DNA of 64,000 nucleotides from Panicum virgatum (taxonomy: Eukaryota; Streptophyta; Magnoliopsida; Poales; Poaceae). A program made the translations under genes and the position numbers. The notes below the pieces were generated by a model. That model was not told where the DNA came from, ran no database searches, and worked only from the letters and a program-made list of their open reading frames with translations. Location of the stretch: positions 21,810,913 to 21,874,912 of the forward strand of contig NC_053147.1 of assembly GCF_016808335.1 (NCBI RefSeq), in the 5' to 3' direction. This document shows, piece by piece, positions 37,945-47,321 of this stretch. Position 1 is the stretch's first letter, and each line of letters starts with the position of its first letter.

Positions 37945-40900
37945 ATGGACGACGGCAACGAGAGGTACGCATCTTCCATCCATCCTTGTATCTGAATGCA
38001 TGCTCTTGGTATTGAAGTCGGATGAATGTGTTGGCTTGGGATGCAATCGTTGTTATGCACGTAAGGATTTGGGTTTGCTATCTTGGATTTGCTTAGCTTT
38101 TGTTCTGTATTTATGTCGTTCTATGTTGCTCCTTAGGACCAAGTTGTTCGCGCTAGAGATTAAGGTCCAAGAATTTGTGACGACGGACTCGAATGGTAGA
38201 AAAATTTTAAGGAAAGGCACGGTGATGCGATGGGAGATGGAGATAGGATCTTTTTCTCTTGATTTGCTGATGACAAGTTTGCTAAAAGAGGTGAATTGGG
38301 GCAGTAACCAGTCTGCCACTGTGTGGTTCTATGACAAGAGAATGGGAGAGGATGTCAGACTAGACAATGAGATTCAGATGATTGACATGTTTGAAATGTA
38401 CAAGTCCGAGATGAGCTGTGAGATAGTGGTAGGAATATTTGACAAAGCATTAGTGGAGAACCATATAGAACATGAATTCGATGATCTAACACCTCTGTGT
38501 GTCATTCCTCCTGATGATCCACTTGTTGATGTACCCACATCTACACAGCCCAATCCTAACACCCCACATCCTGAACCAGACATAGGTATCCAACAGCCTC
38601 AGCCTCAGCCTCAACCAGAAACAGTAGATGCTTCTCTGCCTGACCCATTTGACATTGAGGAGGAATATGTTGGTGTTGATGATGAACATATGTACATGCC
38701 AACTCCTCCTGCACAGCCCACACAACCCACAGAACCCCCACAGCCAGCTGAAAATGAGCAGAATGAGGGTGGTGTTGATAATGCTAATGCTGAGGCAGAG
38801 GTGAATGATGCAGATCTAGAGGAGCTTCATGTGCTTCATGATCCTACCAATCCCAACATTGTGAAGGGTGCTTTATTTCCTGACATCGTAGCATTCAGGA
38901 AAGCAGTGAGGCATTATGCCATTGTAAAAGGTTTTGAGTTTACTGACCTGAAGACAGACCCAACAAAATTCATTGCCAAGTGTGCACATGAGGGTTGTCC
39001 ATGGCGTATCCATGCTTCTAGGGTACAAGGTCAAAGAGCTATTGAGGTACAAATGTTTCTGGATTTTTTGTTTGTTGTCCATACTAAGGTCTATTGTTGT
39101 GCAAGACCTAATAAGTTATGTTTTCATGTGCAGATCAAGGTTCTACCTGCAGAGCATAATTGCCCAACAACCAAGCTATTAGAAGGCAAGATGGCTACCC
39201 AAGGTTGGGTTGCATATAGACTTTCTGACTGGGTGAAGAAGAACCCCCATAAGGGGACAAAAGAAGCTAAGGAGAAGTTAGAGTCAGAGTTTGGAATAAA
39301 GTTAAAGTATTCCAAAGCCTGGTCAGGTATGAAGGTTGCACTTGAGCAAATTCATGGTAGATATGAAGAAAGTTTTCAATTGTTATTCAACTGGAAGGCA
39401 CAGATGGAAATAAGTTAGCCAGGTAGCATCATTGAGATAGAAGTAGAGAAGATAGGGAAAAATGTGTTTCAAGAGAATATTTGTTGCCTTGAAGCCCTGT
39501 ATAGATGGGTTTTTGGCTGGTTGTAGACCATACATAGGAGTGGATGCATCTGGTTTGAAAGGCAAGTACACTGGACAGCTGGCCAGTGCCACTTCAGTAG
39601 ATGGACATAATTGGCTATATTATGTTGCTTATGGTATTTTCCACTCAGAGACAGAAGGTAACTAGGTGTGGTTCATGCAGCAGTTAAAAAGGACTGTAGG
39701 GTCCCCATCTGGTTTAGTCATATCAACTGATGCATGCAAAGGCTTGGAGACTGCTGTCAGTGCTGTCTTCCCTCAAGCAGAGAACAGAGAATGCATGAGA
39801 CATCTATATGGGAATTTTCTTAAGCAGTATCAAGGTGATGTTTTCACTGAGCATCTATATCCAGCAGCAAGAGCTTACACTGAATGGCTCTTCAAATGGC
39901 ACATGGAGAAGATATTTCGAGCTGCCCTAGATGCAATTGCCTACCTGGAACAACACCACAACAGGCTGTGGTACAGATGTGGGTTTTCTGAAGAAAGCAA
40001 ATGTGATTATCTTACAAACAATGTCTCAGAGAGTTTCAACAGCCAGATTAGGCACATGAAGTGCCTATTGCTGCATGAGCTAGTTGATGGCATAAGGGAG
40101 TTCATAATGGAGAAGAGGTACCTAAGAAAGCAGATAGCAAACAAGATGGCTGAAGGGATCTTGCCAAATGTGCTAAAGGAGCTCCATCAAGTCAGCAGAA
40201 ATCTCAGGGTTGTGAAGGTTGCAAGAAGTGATGAAGACTGTGCAGAAGTTACTTTAGTAGATGCCTACAACAACACTAGAAGGCAGACAGTGGACCTCAA
40301 GAACCAGAAATGCTCTTGCAGAGTTTGGCAGGTGACTGGAAAACCATGTCAGCATGCCCTGGCCTGGATTTTGTCTAACAGAGGTGTACAAATCTCTGAT
40401 TTTGTACATGAGTACTACTCTGTGGCTATGTTCAAGGCAGCCTATGAAGGCAGGGTCACTACAATGCCAGATAGGTCCCAATGGCCTGTAGTGGATCTTG
40501 GTTTCCAAGTTTGGCCACCACTGCAGAAAAGAGCACCTGGTAGGCCTAAGGTTCAGAGAATCAGAGGAGCCCTTGAGAAAGGGCCCAAAAAGAAGGTTAG
40601 ATGCTCTAGATGCAAAGGCTATGGACACTTTGCCAAGACTTGCAAGCTTGCAGAACCAGCAGAACCAGCACAAGATGTTACTCCACAAACACCAAGCAAA
40701 AGGTATGGTTCAGATATTACATGGTTAACTTCCTAAATATTTCAAGAGAATTGCAACTGATTCATAACTGTTTTGTAGGAAGAGGCAGCCACAAGATGAA
40801 GGCCCTTCTGTTCAACACAATAAGAAGAAGAAGTCACCAAAGAAGAAGAAGACTCCTAAGAAGAAGAAGACTCCAAAGAAGAAGAAGCAGGCACAAGCAG

Positions 40901-40956
40901 CAGCTGCTCCACCTCCTATAGCTGTTAGAAGCCTGAGAGATTCGCTGGGCATGTAA
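37945..40956 (+). pseudogene. mudrA: MuDRA-type MULE transposase, broken
   Basis: The transposase would cut and move the MULE. Predicted exons are 37945-37964, 38137-39046, 39134-40702 and 40779-40956, all GT..AG. The N-terminus has a PB1-like part (KLFALEIKVQEFV..RWEMEIGSF) and an acidic Pro/Gln-rich linker. It continues with the MuDR DNA-binding region (FRKAVRHYAIVKGFEF, CPWRIHAS, HNCPTTKLL), the DDE core with Asp in YIGVDASGL and Asp in ISTDACKGLE, the SWIM finger CSCRVWQVTGKPCQH, the knuckle CSRCKGYGHFAKTC, and a Lys-rich tail repeating KKKKTP. It is broken by a TAG at 39416-39418, a one-base shift near 39465, and a TAG at 39663-39665 where Trp is usual. The first intron of 87 bp inside the DNA-binding region is open, so it could be read through. 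Confidence 0.92.
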
Positions 40957-41418
40957 TATGCTGTTGCTGTCATTCTGAACCTCTGTGTAATATGGATCTG
41001 TCTGAACTTGTGTGTAAAATGCTGTCATTCTGTGAACATGGTGTGAAAGTGGTTGTCTTATGGGTTTGAACTTGTGTGTAAGATGCTGTCATTCTGTGAA
41101 CTATGGGATCCATGTTGGGTTAATGTGACTATGTCACTGTTTCTGGTTGTCACAATGTCATCCTTGATTCTGGTATGATTATTGTGAAACTGGTCTGAAC
41201 TATGTCATCCTTGTTGCTGTCATTATCTGTTGGCACATTTGTTGCATAAGCTTATCTGTTGGTACAAAATGGTGTGAAAACATACATGGATATGCAACAA
41301 CTAGTACATATGCTACAATATTCAGTACATATGTCTGAAAACATACATGAATTTGGGTTTCACTTCCAGAACACCATTTCATTCTTCATTTAAGCCAACA
41401 ACATTCAGCATACAGTTT

Positions 41419-41974
41419 TCACTTGCACAGCATACCTAGAACTAATCCAATTACAACACCCACACATACATATGCTACAACTGCATTGTTTAGTACAAAC
41501 ACTTTTCCTTGGCACATATGTTGCTTCAGCTCCTCGATCTGTTTCTTCACTTCACATAACTGTTGTCTCATCTCCAACATCTGCTTCTGTTGCTGGTCAC
41601 CTGTTTCCAACCCTTGCTGGTCACCTGTTTCTCTTGCTTGGGCCAGTGCGAGCTCCTTCAGTCTCTTTGTTTCCAACCCTTGCAAATATTTGACATAGGC
41701 ACCTTCCCACCAGTAGTAACCACAAGTATCGTCATCCTGATGCAAGATATGTTCAAGCTAAACCTGAAATCAACCTAAAGCTACAAACTTCAATTCGAAT
41801 CAAACTCACCAGGAAGTTGTTTGGACTCTTGTAGAAGACCATCCCGTAAGAATCGCGTTTCTTGCTTCGCAGCTTAACTATAGGAATGCCACATTGCGGG
41901 CAATCGATCAGCGGAAGGGGCTCACCTTCAGGCCTACTCCTGCTCCTGCTTGCCGACGATGCTTCTGACCGCAT
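41419..41974 (-). CDS. MULE-borne GRF zinc-finger, coiled-coil, membrane protein
   Basis: Two minus-strand exons, 41974-41810 and 41736-41419, join in phase 0 with GT..AG sites and encode 160 residues with no stops. Residues 24-66 form a GRF-type zinc finger split by the intron: DCPQCG (C25, C28), LRS, VFYKSPNN, then TCGYYWWE (C60). The third ligand, normally Cys in YKC, is Ser50. Residues about 75-130 are a Gln/Glu/Leu-rich coiled coil with a short direct repeat (ETGDQQ). Residues 138-158 form one hydrophobic span ending LGMLCK, so a tail-anchored membrane protein is predicted. Similar GRF-coiled-coil-tail proteins are known in plants, such as At4g04775-like proteins. The gene starts next to the right TIR and converges on the transposase. 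Its role in transposition is unknown. It differs from the transposase in being fully open. Confidence 0.78.
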
Positions 41975-42407
41975 TAGACTGCCGTCGGGCCTGAACAGCG
42001 CCGCACGCTCCTGGATGCGCGCCGTCGCCTCAGCAGAGCCGGGTCGCCGGCGACCACCGTCGTCCTCACCGCCGGCGGTTGGGGATCTAGGGTTCGGGGC
42101 GGCGAGCCGGGAGGGGAACAGAGAGGCACGAATGGGTGCGGCGGGGGGGGGGGGGGGGGTAGGAGCCCGAGTCGGGCCTGCATGCACGTCGGCCAGGGGC
42201 AATGAGGGCAATACGCAAATACGGTCACCTGCAAGTGGGTTCAGGGGGGCGCGAGGCGTACAAAATGGTCTGGGATAGTGTATCCTTGAATTGTAATGGC
42301 ACGATTCCAAATAGTTGAATTGTAATGGTAGATCTCCGAATGTGGAAAATTGTAATGGTACAAAATGAATTTACCCTAAAATCTTTGCTTCAGCGCAATA
42401 CAATATA

Positions 42408-42861
42408 CTATCTCTGTCCCAAAATATAAACATTTCTAGATTTGGTCAAAGTCAAATTTGTTCAATTTTGACCATCAATAAATTATTTTAAATATAAATA
42501 TTTATATATTATGATAATTGCTTTCATATTGAATCAAATAATATTATTTTTATCTTATATATCTTTATCAATTATTTACTATTTATAGTTAAAATTGAAC
42601 AAATTTGATTTTGAGCCATTGTTTGCTTACACGGCCGTTTACACCGTTTTCATGACGTGTAAATGCTGCTCATTGGGTAGCTGTGTAGACCGATTAGCTG
42701 TGTAAAACCGTGCAAAACCATTTTGACTGTTTAAAACACTGTTTAAACGACCGTGTATACTGACTTTGTGCTAAATGATGGGTGACTGACCGTTCACCGT
42801 TTAATGTTTAGGCTAACACTGTTTTGATCAAACCTAGAAATACTTATATTCTGGGATGGAG
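42408..42861. repeat. Stowaway-like MITE with inner insert
   Basis: CTATCTCTGTCCCAAAATATAA at the left is mirrored by TTATATTCTGGGATGGAG at the right, with TA on both sides (42406-42407 and 42862-42863), as in Stowaway/Tc1-mariner MITEs. 'tttggtcaaagtcaaatttgttc' and its partial inverse lie near 42445 and 42600. A block from about 42620 to 42830 with 'ccgtttacaccgtttt' repeats seems inserted within it. It sits in the same CRK intron as the MULE. Confidence 0.6.
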
Positions 42862-43212
42862 TATAAGAACTTGGGAGGGGGTGAAGCCAAACTTACTATG
42901 TACCAGCGATGTGGCTCGTGTTTGCAACGCTTAAGTCGATGTCAAACAGCTTCGCCAACCCGAAGTCGGAGATCTTAGGGTTCATGTCCGCGTCAAGCAA
43001 GATGTTGCCCGCCTTGAGATCGTGGTGGATGAAGGTCAGCCTCGAGTCCTCGTGGAGGTAGAGAAGCCCTCGGCCAATTACCGTCATTGGATTCGTCGTG
43101 CAAAACTGCACCCATGCATGCATTTTTTTTTGTAGCGCGAGTAGAACAAGCAAAACAAACAAAACCAATTTTGTGCCTCTGTTCCAGCCTAGCTCCTCCT
43201 GCCGAGCTGGAT

Positions 43213-43821
43213 CTGCGAGTCCAAGATGACCACCACCGACGCGCCGGCTGTGTTTTTGTCGTCGTCGAAAATTCAGAATAGAAGCTATTTCATTCTTTTT
43301 GTAGAGATCAGTTATCGTCCCAACTCTGAAATCAACTTTGCTACTAAAAAGGAAGACGTTTTGTAACAGCCTATCTTTTAAAGACTCTTTCTGAACTATT
43401 TTGGTTCTCCCTTCTAGAGATTTTAGAATGAGGAATTTTTCATGCATGGTGGGTTAAATGAAGTCTATTTGCAAAAAAATTCGCCAATAGATATACTTTT
43501 TCGCGATGAATCTAATGACGGTAATTAATCTATAATTTGCTACAGCAGTAACCATCCTCTAATTATGCGGTCAAAGCCTTAATAAATTCGTTAGAGTTTC
43601 TAGCACAGAGTTCTGCAGTTGGTTTTGGAATCTGCATTTATTTAATCTTACTATTACTAATTGGAGGCTCCTTTGGAGTCTTCACGTGAAGCCACATAAG
43701 ATCCTAAGTGGACACTCTGAAAAAAATAGAGAAATACTATAAATTCTCACAAAAATCAGAAATATCTAGCTATCAATCCAACAACTCAAATTATAATAAC
43801 CATCATATTATCTTTCCTAAT
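43213..43821. other. Upstream flank of CRK fragment, with MITE remnant
   Basis: 43485-43690 carries a decayed member of the foldback MITE family ('tcgcgatgaatctaatgacgg', 'gctacagcagtaacc', then 'aattcgttagagtt'). No exon like CRK exons 1-4 is found on the minus strand. The remainder is AT-rich. Confidence 0.45.
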
Positions 43822-44085
43822 AAATTACCCACATCTGCCATTATAAAAATAGAGTAAAGTAACCACCTAAATATGTATCTAAATTACCCACCTCTGCCAT
43901 TATAAAAAAAATCTAAAGTAACCCCCTAATCTTTGTGTAAATTACCCACCTATGCCATTATAAAAATAATACAAATACCCTCCCTAAATTTGCATATAAA
44001 TTATCCAATTATATCATTATTATTACAAGTTAAATTACTCATAAATCTGAATCTAAATTATATAATTACAATAATATATTAAAGT
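43822..44085. repeat. 58-bp tandem repeat, about 4.5 copies
   Basis: Units starting AAATTACCCACCTCTGCCAT occur at 43822, 43881, 43939, 43998 and (degenerate) 44055, spaced 57-59 bp. The first three are well matched and the last two are decayed. The array is AT-rich and non-coding, ending about 225 bp before the Gypsy element. Confidence 0.75.
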
Positions 44086-44309
44086 GCACCAATATAAAAT
44101 TCTAAATTACTATTCTATCATTATTAATATATTATTTATATTATTATTTAAATAAAAATACTACCAACAATATATTCATGTATGATGGAAGAGATAAGAA
44201 CACCAATTCACAAATAAATAGTTCAACTAAACATATATTGTATACATATGGAGGTGCACAAAATGAAATCTATTTTAACTAAATAATGAATATATATATT
44301 TTAGAGTAC

Positions 44310-45599
44310 TGTCGGGTACCATAATTAGGGGCACCCTAATCAGGGGACCCAATCGCCCTTAAAACGCAAAACACATGTTAGACAAACGGGCCCACGAAGG
44401 CAATAGTCTCCTTCCAATCCAAAGGAAAGGAAACGACTCAAAGAAGCCCAATCCACGGCCAGGCTCTACAGTACAGCCCATTCGCACCCTTCACGAACCC
44501 GCGGAGCAATCTCCGCCTAGCTCGAGGGCTCCCCGCTGAGACCCTCGACAGCACCCCACGTCTCCGCCTCACTCGAGGGTAGCGAGCCTACCCTCGGGAA
44601 AGCGGATCAACTCCGTCTCGCTCGAGGCCACCCCTCGACGAAAAGGACAAACATCCCATCCGCTCACCCGCCCGCCGTACGTAGGCATTAAATGCCAACA
44701 ACTCCGCTGCAGCACCCGGGTCAGACGGCGTCAGGTCGCCACTCCGCACAGCAACAGCACCCGGAGTCCCGTTCGCCAACTCCGGTCACTGCTCCACCAT
44801 CCCCGGCGCTGTACCAACACTGTGGGAACCTACGACACACTGTGTGGACGTGCTCGGCGCTGCTCCCTCCACTGTGCTGCCTACTCCTCATACTTTCTCC
44901 GCTGCGGAACCCTCGACCAGCATTAGCGAGACCCTTGAACGCGGCCCGGGCCTTGACCAGATCAAGACCCCCGCCTGCAGGACCCTCAGAACCCTACCAC
45001 GTCAAGCGCAGGGGACGGTACCCTCTACAGGAGCCACCATGCCGCCCGCTGGAGCTGCCAGGACGCCGGCGCGATCTCCACGAGATCAGGACGTCGCCCA
45101 GGACAACTGCCACGCCCGGCGCCATGCTCTTCAGTGCCCCACAATGTACTTTCTACAGTAGTCACCCACTGTGCACCCTTGATTCGGGGTGAAGACGACG
45201 ACTTTAGAGCTCACCGTACATGGACTCCGCCCCTCCTTGTGTCTATAAAAGGGGGAGGCGGGCACCATCTTCTACAAGATCTCATCATTCACACACACGT
45301 AACTCGCAGAACACACACACCCGCTCTCTTGAGCCCCGATATTGGCACTTGCCTCAATCACCTCCTCTAGCAGAGACTTGGGAGCTTTTTTCCCTCTCTC
45401 GCCTCGCTTGTACCCCCTACTACAGGCACCCCCGGTGCAAGATAGTACAGTGCACTCGCACACCCTTGCTGGACGTACGGCCCCGCGGCCGGAACCAGGA
45501 TAAACCCGTGCGTTCCTGTGTTACCTCTTGCATCAACCATCCAGGGTGAGGGATCACGCAACATTTTACTAGTTGGTGCCGGACCGCCGGGTCAGGACA
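44310..45599 (+). repeat. 5' LTR of the Tat Gypsy element
   Basis: It starts TGTCGGGTACC and ends GTCAGGACA. A TATA box (TATAAAA, 45244-45250) is followed by GGGGGAGGCGG, like the solo LTR at 26962. The first 690 bp align with 63314-64000. The end was placed at 45599 from the TGTC..GACA pairing and the nearby primer-binding site once the nested LTR is removed. Confidence 0.88.
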
Positions 45600-45602
45600 C
45601 CG

Positions 45603-47249
45603 TGAAAGCATCTAGGCCCCTAATTCGAGTTTTGATAATTAATGACAATGGTTTATGGATTAACAGTTTCATTCGAGATAATGAGCATAGGTTGATCCAC
45701 GGATGAAAGGGATTTGGTTGTGAACGTGTGGAGCTTTGGAGATGATGTGCAAAGGTCGGGCTCAAGGCCAAGGTATCAAATAGGGCTTTTGCAATTTTAC
45801 CGGTCACAATGCGTTTAGTGGATGAAAAATGACCGGATAGGTTGGATAGATAGCCGTACTATCAAGAGGGGTCATGTACTCGTGCTTGACGGGTCTTTAG
45901 TGCCATTTTGCTCAAAATATCTAGATGCATGCATGAGGGCTAACAATGTTTTTAAAAGATTTGAAAAAGATCAAGTTTGAGAGCTGACTGCACAAGTGCG
46001 GACAGTCCGTTCCTGTAGTGTGGACGGTCCACACCTGCACCAGAGAGCATGTTTGGCTCTGGTGGGATTTTGAATTGGCTGGCGGACAGTCCGGCCTAGG
46101 GGGGCAGACAGTCTGCCACACTAATCAAATTTGTACCAGAGACTTGTGGCGTCTCTGGTGGAAAAGCAAGTTCAACGGCGGATGGTCCGCCCCTGGGGCG
46201 CGGATAGTCCGCCGCTCATTTCAAGTTTTGTTCCAGAGAGGTTGTTTCTCTGGTTTGGGCTTAATGGTTGAACGGCGGACGGTCCGCCCCTAGGGCGCGG
46301 ACGGTCCGCCGGCTAATTTCATTTTGCACCAGAGACGATGTTTGTCTCTGGTGGTTCAGAACATTGAACCGCGGACGGTCCGCCCCTGAGGTGCGGACGG
46401 TCCGCCAGGGCTCCAACGGCTAGTTCTGACACACAATCATTGCACTCTGACTCACTGGTCTATAACGGCGGACGGTCCGGTTTTTGAACCGCGGACGGTC
46501 CACGACTTCGCAAAAAATAGTGTAATGGCTAGTTTTTGAGGGGATGTCTATATATACCCAATGCCCGGCCATTGGAAGGCTCTTTTGGCCATTTGGACTG
46601 CATACTTGATACTATAGAGCTAAGGCATCCCTCACACACACACACACACACACACACTTGCTTAGAGATTGCATTCTTGAGAGTGTGAGAGCATCCTAGT
46701 GCATTGAATCAAGTGTCATCGACTTGTTACTCTTGGGAGTTGTCGCACCCTAGATGGCTTGGAGAAGTGGATTTCGTGGAGCACCTCCAAGGAGATTGTT
46801 GAGGAGCCCCGATTTCGATTGTGAGAGGTCTTGTGCTCACCTCACCGGAGTGGTGAAGAGCAACTCTAGTGGAATCGAGGTGTGGAGCGGTTCCTTGATT
46901 CAAGCCAGCTCAAGATCAAGAGGTTCTTGATAGAGGAGTGGATGATTCTTGGAATCCACCTCAACGTGGATTAGGGGTGACCGGCAAGTCATCGACACCA
47001 CGGGATAAATTCTTATGTCAAGCTCGGTTACTTCTCTTGCTCACTTTATTTCTTACATTTACTTTGAGCAATTTACTTTACTAGAGCTTGATTTGTATCT
47101 TGTCACCCTAGGTTGCAAACCCAACTAGAGATTGTAGTAGCATAACATAGGGCTTTCTTTTGTTACTAATTAAATTTCTCTAGTGTTGTTGGTTTTAGTT
47201 TTTAAACCGCCTATTCACCCTCCCTTTAGTCAGTGTTCTAGATCCTACA
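45603..47249 (+). mobile_element. Solo Copia-type LTR at the Gypsy LTR/PBS junction, TSD CACCG
   Basis: It starts TGAAAGCATCTAGGCCCC and ends GATCCTACA, with the perfect duplication CACCG at 45598-45602 and 47250-47254. The start is typical of SIRE-like Copia LTRs in grasses (inference). It has a TATA box (TATATATA, 46549-46556) and a CA microsatellite (about 46632-46658). 45985-46505 holds about 12 copies of the palindrome GGACGGTCC in a roughly 95-bp compound repeat that also contains CCAGAGA..TCTCTGG hairpins. It separates the Gypsy LTR from its primer-binding site. Confidence 0.9.
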
Positions 47250-47259
47250 CACCGATAGT

Positions 47260-47277
47260 TGGCGCGCCAGGTAGGGG
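47260..47277 (+). other. Primer-binding site of the Gypsy element
   Basis: TGGCGCGCCAGGTAGGGG lies eight bases after the LTR end once the nested LTR is removed. It is the expected 18-nt form for a Tat-type primer-binding site. I do not assign the tRNA. Confidence 0.75.
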
Positions 47278-47321
47278 ACGCGCTGCATGACATCTTGTCT
47301 TCGTTCTCTCTTTTTTCCTGG

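Larger units (their letters stand above)
37510..42376 (+). mobile_element. Mutator-like element (MULE), TSD TAAAATCTT
   Basis: Terminal inverted repeats of about 350 bp (37510-37860 and 42030-42376) begin GGGTTAATTCGTTTCGTG and end in the near-inverse. The perfect 9-bp duplication TAAAATCTT flanks it (37501-37509 and 42377-42385), as expected for Mutator. Each TIR contains a C or G homopolymer of about 17 bp and a gene start region. Two convergent genes lie inside: a MuDRA-like transposase on plus (37945-40956) and a GRF zinc-finger protein on minus (41419-41974). Well-conserved TIRs and the intact duplication suggest fairly recent insertion, although the transposase has decayed. It lies in an intron of the inverted CRK. 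Confidence 0.95.
36875..43212 (-). pseudogene. Inverted CRK kinase, 3' half only, split by a MULE
   Basis: Three minus-strand exons match exons 5-7 of the CRK at 31047: 43212-42897, 37449-37323 and 37180-36875. Splice sites and phases agree with that gene. Visible motifs are [49 protein letters not shown] and the tail SINECSVSDLEPR. Oddities: the catalytic loop reads HHDLKAGN where HRDLKASN is usual. Exon 5 holds an in-frame insert of about 80 bp between NRGTK and IGRGLL that removes the normal IIEG segment. Exon 6 is about eight codons short ([11 protein letters not shown]). A 4.9-kb MULE and a Stowaway-like MITE sit in the intron between exons 5 and 6. Exons 1-4 are absent from 43213-44309. 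They may be lost, or displaced beyond the Gypsy element and the window. A working kinase is unlikely. Confidence 0.85.

Noticed and set aside
40834..41028. Leu-rich minus-strand frame
   Set aside because: It is the reverse of the Lys-codon repeats in the transposase tail.
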